A stretch of DNA of 64,000 nt from Chlorokybus atmophyticus (taxonomy: Eukaryota > Streptophyta > Chlorokybophyceae > Chlorokybales > Chlorokybaceae): NCBI GenBank assembly GCA_009103225.1, contig RHPI01001831.1, positions 1 through 64,000 on the forward strand. The letters are read 5' to 3'. Below the pieces are notes generated by a model. The model had not been told where the DNA came from. It was given only the letters and a program-made list of their open reading frames with translations, and did no database searches. How positions within the stretch are numbered: position 1 is the first letter of the stretch; every line of letters starts with the position of its first letter. The translations under genes and the position numbers were made by a program. Positions 56,385 through 64,000 of this stretch are shown piece after piece.

Positions 56385-59016
56385 TCATATGTTGGATTGA
56401 GAAGAGGAGCGTAAATGCCAGTCGAACGGCCCGCTCGTGCTCGTGATGTGCGCCTCGTTCAGAAACGTCTCCTGATCGCGATGCGTGGTGGTCAAGTAGA
56501 AGCCCCAGTGATAGTGCGCTCGTATCCTGCACGCCACAACACGTGCCACATTTGAGCAAGCTCCTTGCGCTGTGTCATGATAATGCAGTTATTGGGAGAT
56601 CCAAGAAAGTTGGTGTAATACTGTGCGACCAACTACAGACTGTGCAATGTGTCTCACCGTGAGTCTATGTATGCACGTGTGCACGTGCGTGCATGCGTGC
56701 GCATGAGAGTGCGTGCATGCATGCATGCATGCAAGCGCTCGGCGGGTGTATGCGCACGCATGTGTGTGTGTGCTTACCACAAGAAGAAGGACAGCAGGAT
56801 GAGGCCGGACATGATGCCCGCAATGGACGGTTGGCTGAACTGCATCCATGAGATGGTCACGACGTTTGCCATGAAGCACGGCACCGCTATTGAGAACAGC
56901 CGGAAAGCAAAGCGCCAGTCGTCTTCGCACCTGCATAGCACACAAAACGAAACATGCCATGTAAAGTTGGGCTGCTGCACACCACCGCACAGTTTGCATT
57001 GATAATGAGTATGAAGTGCATGGTATTGTATTAGCTGAAAAGGGTCGAACATTGTGTAAGTCAAGTTGTGTACCCGCAGTAATACACGCACACAAACATG
57101 CATATTTAGTGTACACACAGGAGCACCATGCACACGCATGCGCACAAAGACACGCACACACATTTGACGCGCGCGCGCGCATCCACCCGCACACGCTTGC
57201 ACTCGCACGCACACGCGCACACACGCACACACACACACCTCAGCTGCCAGTGCATCTGGAACGTCCTTTTCGGCGCGGGCGGCCTGTCTCTTTCGGGGTC
57301 TCTGGGTCCGAGCGCGAACCGTCGGCACCGCATCATGAACTCCTCCTCCGCGGCCTCCGAGACGTACGTCTGGCCGTTCTTCAACACGGAAGCGAGCATG
57401 AGGGTGGTGGTCATGAGAGAGGTGGTCATCAGGGAGACCTTAGGATAGGAGGTGTGTGAGAAGAGTGGAGAGAATGATGAAGGCAGATGTACGCAAAGCA
57501 TTCAGAAACACGCACCGCTACGAGGAATATGACTGAAAAAAAAGGACAACGTCTCGCTTGCATGCATGCACACGCACATGCGATGTCTAACGACGAGACA
57601 CATATATACGCTTGCGAACGGATGCATGCATACACATTGGATGCACAAGCTGTGGGCGTTGGACACAGGCCACAAAACAAAACAACGCTGCCACACAAGT
57701 CTTCATCACTCTACTGCACTTACCACAAGAGCTGTGGATATCCCATAAGCTGCAAGAAGCGCCTGCAGCACGGTTCGCATGGGTTCAATGAGACAAGCTA
57801 TGTGGAATCCCAACAACAAGGGATGTTGTGGTGTTGTTGTCACACTCACGAGGGACAGCGTGCGGCCCTGGAAGTTGAGCTGCGTGAGGGCGGTGAGCTG
57901 GAAGCCCGCGAAGAGCGCGGCCAGGTTGGAGAGGGACCTCAGCTGCTCCGACTTCTCCTCCACGTCCCGACGGTTCTTCTCAACAAACCTGTGATGTTTG
58001 TGTGTATGCGTGTGAGCACGCGCGTGCGAGCGCGCGTGTGCACGTGTGCAAGTGTGCAAGTGTGTACGCAAGTGTGCGTGTATGTGCACGTGCATGTGCG
58101 TGTACCCACGTGTGTGCGTGCGTGTGCATGTTGATCACACGATACTGCTATCAACCCAAGATGTGAGAGTCAGTAGTAGCAACCACATGGGCGATGCATG
58201 CACGAGGAGCGCACCGGTTCCACAAATAGCGCGCATTGTCGGCTTCTCTCTGCTCCCAGTCCAGCCCTCGCCATCTGCCGCAAACACAACACAACAAAAC
58301 AAACAGAATCAGGTGCATGTTTGTGAAGTAACCCAAAGTCAACACTCCCTGCGCAGCAAAAGAAACTGAGACAAGAATTCACTGCTGTTTCAAGCAAGCT
58401 GTTGCATGCAACAGAGGCTGCAAGTGACAAACCCGGTGGTGATTTGAGTTTTCAGCTTGGCATGAAGTGCAGACATGCACGCACATCAGCAGGCACGCAT
58501 TGACACACATAAATAGTGGTTCACGCACGCACGCACCACTCATTCACACTAAGTGTGGGTGAGCGAGCGAGCGAGCCAGTGAATACTCGCTCACTGGCTC
58601 ACTCGCTCGCACCCACACTTAGTCAGTCACATTCTCACTCACCTTCGCTCTTCTTCTCTCCATTCTCTCTCCTCCTGTCTGTTGCGCCTCTTGTCAAGCG
58701 CCTCCTCTAGCTCCTCCTTCTCCGCATCGCCTCCTGCACCTCCTACGCCTACAGCCTGAGCCTCATAGTAGGACTCTGAGTCCGAGAAATACTGCTGCTC
58801 CCCTCCAGCGCTGTGGTAACTCTCTCCGCCTCCTCCACCCAATCCTCCTCCTCCTCCTCCTCCTCCTCCTCTTCCTCCTCCTCCTCCTCCTCCTCCTCCT
58901 CCTCCTGCTGCTCCGCCTCCTCCACCTCCTCTTGGTGGTCGTCCACTTCCGCCTGCTTGCCCGTTAGAGTAGTAGTAGCGGTCTATCTCGGGTGAGACCC
59001 AGCGCCGGTCGGCCAT
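56385..59016 (-). CDS. Orai-type (CRAC channel-like) membrane protein
   Basis: Seven exons: 59016-58643, 58274-58215, 57988-57850, 57762-57724, 57438-57239, 56930-56778 and 56526-56385; 1107 nt, 368 aa, phases close. A Gly-run and acidic N-terminus precede four membrane segments: LAALFAGFQLTALTQLNF, ALLAAYGISTALVVSLMTTS, LFSIAVPCFMANVVTISWMQ and IMSGLILLSFFLW. The tail after the last segment (HYHWGFYLTTTHRDQETFLN) follows the Orai cytosolic helix HFYRSL…TDRQ. Orai forms the store-operated calcium pore. The pore Glu of animal Orai1 (E106) is Gln here and the TM3 Glu (E190) is Asn. The start ATG sits just 5' of VSPEIDRYYYS. Intron 1 holds a long hairpin. Confidence 0.85.
58549..58621. repeat. 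Intronic hairpin in the Orai-like gene
   Basis: ACTAAGTGTGGGTG…GCCAGTGA and TCACTGGC…CACCCACACTTAGT form arms of 33-35 bp, differing by a GAGC unit, over a short loop. The hairpin lies wholly inside intron 1 and is probably a small foldback element. Confidence 0.9.
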
Positions 59017-59565
59017 CAGGCCATTTGACTACTGAACATGCGCGCTCAGCTGGGCGGCGTGCTTTGGCGTGGCCTGGTCTGGTCTGGCCCGAGCCAGGCC
59101 GACGACGCACGGCTAACGGCGAGGACTTCTGGGAGAGTGAAGTGTGCCCGCGGTCTACCGTTGCCGTTCCCTGTGTAACACGAATGTCTCCTGACAACTG
59201 CTGCAACTGATGTGTTGACTATTCAACGCTCACTGAACACAAAGATTACAGGTACAATCAATGCGGAAGGCAATTGCACATGCGCATGCACATGATTGTG
59301 AACGATGCTTCACACATCACGTTTAGAAACAATACTCTGAGCTTCGCTTTATGAGTCACAAACACTGTATGACATCTGCAAATGATGCGAGTACAATCAT
59401 GCAGCCAACATTCAGGTGCAGCCAGTGCACCCACGTAGCTAATCACATCGTTGGCTACTATGTTGACGTGCGGTTGCTATGATTGTTCCCATTTCGTCAT
59501 TGTCAGGCAGTCACTCTGCTGCCCCGCCTGTGACAAACAGCATGCTCATGGAAGTGATGCAGCAT

Positions 59566-59602
<37 letters not shown>

Positions 59603-59873
59603 CACCGGCACTGCAGCCACTTCTAAAGCGCTATTTCTTCCACGCTGCCACACAAGTGCCTAAAGCTGGAGAGTGCAAAAGCCTACGCAGCACTGCCAGC
59701 ACTCGCAGTCGTGCATGTCATCGATGGCCATCGCCGCTCAACACTTGTCAACTGGCAGCTAGCACAAAGATCGACACCACAACCACGGACAACAGTAGCG
59801 CAATGGCCAACTGCACAGCGGCAGAGCTGGCTGGCACTTGTGAAAGATGTTGACACTGATTTGTACCACAATT

Positions 59874-62800
59874 TCAAGCCGGCAACGTTTCAATGTCGTT
59901 AGCGCTGAACCGCATGCACTCGTCGTACAGTGCGGAGTTAAGCATCTCCGCGGTGAATGTGTCATCTCGCACCAACGACAGCGCGCTGTGGTAGTATTCG
60001 ATCGCGTCGGCGAGCCTGCCTTGCAGGTGACAGGTGTAGCCGAGTGCAGCGAGCGTGCTGCCGCGCTGCGGAGACAGGCAGAGTGCCTTCTCGTACCACA
60101 GCACAGCCTCTCCATACACCCTGAACACATGTTCACATTCACTGAAGCCTTGTAAGTCTGGGACCGGACCACGACCTTAAGGCTTGCTTGGAAACGACTG
60201 TGATTGTTGGAAATCTACACAGCGAACACGCATGTTACTCACTTGCGCTTGCGCAGTGCGTGCGCAAGGTTGACAATAGTAGCCTCCCAAGCGTCTCCAA
60301 GAGGCAGTGGTGCCAAGCTGAGAGCCCTTCTGAAATATCCTTCCGCTTCAGCAAACCTGATGCATGGCACATGAGCTCCTGCCAAATATGCCGACTGGTA
60401 TTGCAGACTTTCCTCTCAATAGTTGCATTCGGTGAAGCAGCTTCCATGTCTACCGGAAGTGACACTGGCTAAGCTTGCCAGAGAGGGGTTGTGTAATAAG
60501 ATGTGTCAGTGATACAATGACGCTTACTGCTGGTTGCGGAAAGCGAGCACTCCCAGCTCGTTGTAGAGGAGAGGATCGGTCTGGCAGACGGTGTGCGCTT
60601 GGACGAGGTACTGTTCGGCCAGGTTGGCGTTCAGTGTCCTCATGTACTCCATACCGATGCACAGCAGGGGCAAGTGACATCCAGGAAACAATCTGGCTGC
60701 TGTTCGGTACGCCGCCATAGCTTGGTCGCTCTCCTCTTGAGCTACACACAACCAGCCGTGAGTTTGTGTGCCACACCAGTCACATTTGCAATCAACTAGT
60801 ACTTGACACCGAGCTAAGAGCATGCATGCATGCATGCATAAGCTGTCAACACGCCCACCGGCAAAAGCGTGCCCAAAGCCTATCCACGCGGGCAGAAACA
60901 TGGCCTCCAAGGAGGTTGCTTTACTGTCAGCAAACAGACAAATTGAAAACACGGGGTTGCAGTCTCAAAGCACTGGCAGCGCAGAAACATCACATGGGCC
61001 ATAAGCACAGTTTGCTGAAGGAAGCAACGCAATGTACCTAAAGTGCCGTCGCGCAGCTTCAAACTGCTGTGTGCAATAGTAGTAGCAGCCAACTGCAAAC
61101 CAAGCTATGGCCCTGCGGCACACATGTTACCATACATACGCTTGCACACTTTTGTTCAGTGGATTGGCTGAACAACTCATTAAACAAGCCCGTGCCTTTT
61201 GGGGTATTCCTGTACAAGTTTGTGCGCTCGCAAAAACAAATCGTTCTTCTGCTTCAGCTCTACGGCGGATGCCAGATGGACTGGCAGGCACATAAGATCA
61301 TATGGATCCTTCTCAAGGAGCCTGTCATGCCAGTGCCACATCAGTTACCAACACCAAAACAAAGCCAATCGCATACATGTGGATTACGTAGCAGTGTTGC
61401 AATGCTAGATTCCAGGCACCCCAGGAGTGAGAGAAGTTTTTGCGGCCACTGGCAATAGCTGCAGCCTCAGCTTGTGTGTGGTTACCTTGTGGTGAGTTCG
61501 TAGGATAATTGGTACTGTCCGTTGTGATAGAGATAGTCAGCTTGATACGCAGCAACACAAGGGTTTTCCTTCAGGCTTACGCGCACTCCGCAGCAGTCCA
61601 CCCCAGACTCTAACGTGGATATTTCTGCCTCAAAGCTAGGCTGGTTGTACTGCAGCACAGATGGATGGCATCAACACCAGTGTCCAGATGTTGGTGTGCA
61701 CAACGTTGTCAAGTCCAACACTGCTTCAGCCGCATGGCACTGTGATCTTGCCAGGGACACAAGGATGCAGCCTCACGGGAATGCAATCACACGTTTAAGT
61801 CATCACTGACCTTTTTCGTTTTGCACTTGTACAATAGCAGCAACCACTGATCCTCCGGTTTGATTGCCAAGGAGTTCAGGAGCTGATGTTCTGCGTATGT
61901 GTTATGATGTAAACACAACATGCAACAGTGCACTTTCGCGAGCAGGATGCGCACCATCCTTGCTGGAGATCATATGATTATTGATGATGTGCTCAAACGC
62001 CTGCAAACAGCAAGAATCATAAATAGTACGAAGACTTGTGTAGCAACGCAGGTCTTGTAAGGAGTGGAGTACACATGTACTCTCTGCCACACCCACACCC
62101 AACAACAACTGACAACGTTGCTGCTCACCTCATAGCAGTACGGGTCCTTGCTTAGTGCTGCTTTGTAACTGGTGGCACAGCCATGCTTGTAAGCACTCTC
62201 ACCTCAAACTCCCATGAAGCATATTTACGCACGCATGACAGCTGCAATCATACCATTGCAAAGCACGAGGCCGGTTCTCTTGGGAATCGTGAATACGGCC
62301 CTTCAGCAAGAAAGTGACGGCCTCCAGCTGTTAACAAACAATGGATCACACAGCAGGCAGGCTGACTCAGCGGGCCTGTGACAGGCAAAGTGTATCGCAC
62401 GTTGATACCGCTGGAAGCTGTGCCTATTGCAAATGTCGGAGATTGAATACTCAAGTCGGCATCCATAGCACCCACACCATTGCTGCTGTCATTGTCAGCC
62501 TCAAGCAGAGTTACCGCCTCATCCCACTCTCGGCAAGCTTCCTGTGAATGTTGCAACACCATCGCAGACTCAAAAACAACAGGCGCTGTCAAGAGACCAT
62601 ACATACACGGATTAAGCGCTACACTTTGCGTACAATAAGAGATTATACTGCCGGGCCCAACCCACTTGATACCACTGGGTTGCGTCATGAAGATACAATG
62701 TAGGTAAGTGGCTTGACACCATAGCGCATATATCAATAACGCATATTCTACTTACCAGACACTTGGCAGAAAGGTAGCGAAACAATGGATGGGCAGCAAC

Positions 62801-63457
62801 CAGGTCGTGTTGTTGGAGCAAGTGCAGCGCCCGTCGGTACTGGCTGCTTACAAAGTATGCCTGCCAGCGATCGCAACAATTGCACTCTCATGTTAAATAA
62901 GGCGTTGGTTGCAATGCGTCTCAGTGTCTTTCTGTCACGCATGCAGGGTCAAACACTGTTACTTAGTCAGCTGCAGCACCCAATAAGAGGGGGGAGGGGG
63001 GAGGGGGGAGGTATGCTTGCAAGCTACCTAGGTAAAGTACTGCTTGTCTGTGTATTCTCATTAGCATGGTGCTAGGCAACGAATGCTGTGAGCTGGCTGT
63101 ATATGTCCACAGTCATCAATCACCACGACACAGCATGCACAGCTTTTTGTGTATGATTGATGGACGCAAGTACGTATACCACAGCTGTGCATCAATGCAC
63201 ACCTTCAAATAGACCTCATAGAATGTACGACGCTTGCTGATCCTTGTTGATTTGCTCCGCTGCGTCAACATGCAGCGCAGCTCTGCACTGCTAATGCAAC
63301 TTGGCTGAAGCAGTACCTGAGCGAGCAAATACACATCGCCGGGGTCGGAATGGGATAGTGTCGTGAGCTTGTCTGCGAAGAAGATGGCGGATGAATGCAG
63401 GTGGTGCCCTAAGCAGCTGCGAACAAGCAGGCGCAGCCGCAACAGCATCGCCTCCAT
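59874..63457 (-). CDS. CDC16: Anaphase-promoting complex subunit 6 (CDC16)
   Basis: Fourteen exons: 63457-63317, 62860-62756, 62541-62401, 62327-62254, 62195-62129, 62000-61955, 61890-61811, 61649-61486, 61321-61196, 61112-61038, 60923-60859, 60741-60528, 60356-60243 and 60120-59874; 1659 nt, 552 aa, all phases close. It is a TPR-repeat scaffold subunit of the APC/C ubiquitin ligase. Recognisable family blocks are SSAIFFADKLTTLSH, RALHLLQQHDL, LSKDPYCYEAFEHI, IAWFAVGCYYYCTQ, FLPAWIGFGHAFA, ESDQAMAAYRTAARLFPGCH, GMEYMRTLNANLAEQYL, DPLLYNELGVLAF, AIEYYHSALSLVRDDTF. Length agrees with plant APC6. Intron 9 seems to need a GC donor (AAAAG|GCACGG), the least certain junction. The end of exon 3 is also tentative because several GT sites fit. 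Confidence 0.93.
62985..63012. repeat. G-rich run (GGGGGGA repeats) in a CDC16 intron
   Basis: Tandem GGGGGGA-like units in intron 1 of CDC16, a possible G-quadruplex-forming tract on the plus strand. Confidence 0.7.
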
Positions 63458-64000
63458 TGCAGCCGCTTCTTGTTACTAGCCTCTGTTCTATACGTAGTAG
63501 GCTGAAGGAGTAGGTCAAAGTAAGATGCTTGTAAGCCCCTCTCCCCAGCTCATGTTTCCTGTTGAGGTGGCCGAAGCAGCATGCACACAGCGCGATGCCG
63601 CTTAATTAGGAGCAGCGCCAGCAAGCTTCCTTCTGCTCCACACATGCCACCCATTCAGCGCTAACGATCCCTCCAGACCGTTCAATTGTACCTACACCTC
63701 CACCTTCTGCTCCACCTCCTCTTCCACCTTCTCCGCCGCCGTGCAGCTGTGAGCGGCACCGACGTTTCGCATTTTGCAGCTGGTTGGTTCAGTGCAGGCA
63801 TGCACACTGTGCGGCAGCGCTGACCCGTGCATGCGGGCATCCGTTTCTGTGCAATGCGTTCAGGTTACGCGCAAGCAAAGTACAGCTGTTGGGCGGCGGC
63901 AGCGGCGCTGTGTGGCGCTCGTGGAGGCGAGTGGTGGGGGCTTCAACCTATTGCTCAGAACGTCAACTTCATAGTCGTGGTGGTGGGTTTCAAGGGTGGT
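63458..64000. other. Upstream region of CDC16; no second gene confirmed
   Basis: A frame from 63774 runs towards the window edge on the plus strand and is GC-rich, as the first exon of a divergent gene could be, but no family motif is visible in it. Confidence 0.3.

Noticed and set aside
58749-58946. Poly-Glu and poly-Ser frames
   Set aside because: Alternative frames of the Gly-run in exon 1 of the Orai-like gene.

Overview
The window is nuclear DNA from an intron-rich eukaryote of roughly 50% GC. The best guess is a green alga (chlorophyte or streptophyte). The reasons are a CWF19-like gene with CCCH zinc fingers between its phosphatase-like and CwfJ domains (the plant arrangement), an Orai-type channel (reported from algae, absent from flowering plants), GT-AG plus some GC-AG introns, and abundant CA/GT and CATG microsatellites. 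The species cannot be named from sequence alone. There are no bacterial-type operons, tRNA or rRNA genes that I can support. Short assembly gaps occur at 18320-18347, 20333, 42892 and 48473.

Layout. 1-5615: 3' part of a Ty3/gypsy-like retrotransposon whose pol carries an N-terminal cytosine-5 DNA methyltransferase and a C-terminal PHD finger, followed by an unusual repeat block. 5690-6580: 140-bp minisatellite. 6650-11250: a pogo-type relic, then a complete-looking pogo-type transposon (TIRs, TA target duplication). 11384-12028: tRNA 2'-phosphotransferase (Tpt1/KptA). 13437-15430: DUF3669-like gene A. 15430-19800: AT-rich, no gene seen. 19800-23570: repeats, a pogo-tail-like ORF and a gag-region fragment. 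23775-36232: a nest of retroelements: a copia relic, a chromodomain gypsy relic with a solo LTR inserted in its integrase, and, inside the same relic, an antisense copy of the methyltransferase/PHD family that has lost its pol. 36790-37960: third pogo relic. 38618-43381: PIF/Harbinger element with a Myb-like gene and a broken transposase. 46332-48082: DUF3669-like gene B. 49062-63457: a compact block of four host genes, CWF19L1-like (-), a C2H2/lysine-rich protein (+), Orai-like channel (-) and APC6/CDC16 (-).

The host genes are housekeeping functions: tRNA splicing, spliceosome disassembly/RNA processing, calcium entry and the anaphase-promoting complex. I traced exons for the last four by hand, and the reading phase closes across all introns (593, about 337, 368 and 552 aa), which supports the models. 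The most interesting material is the methyltransferase/PHD retroelement and the way its terminal repeats are split between its ends. Next are the Orai protein with both signature acidic residues replaced, the repeated small exons in the DUF3669 genes, and a 65-bp inverted copy of an exon end inside a transposase intron.
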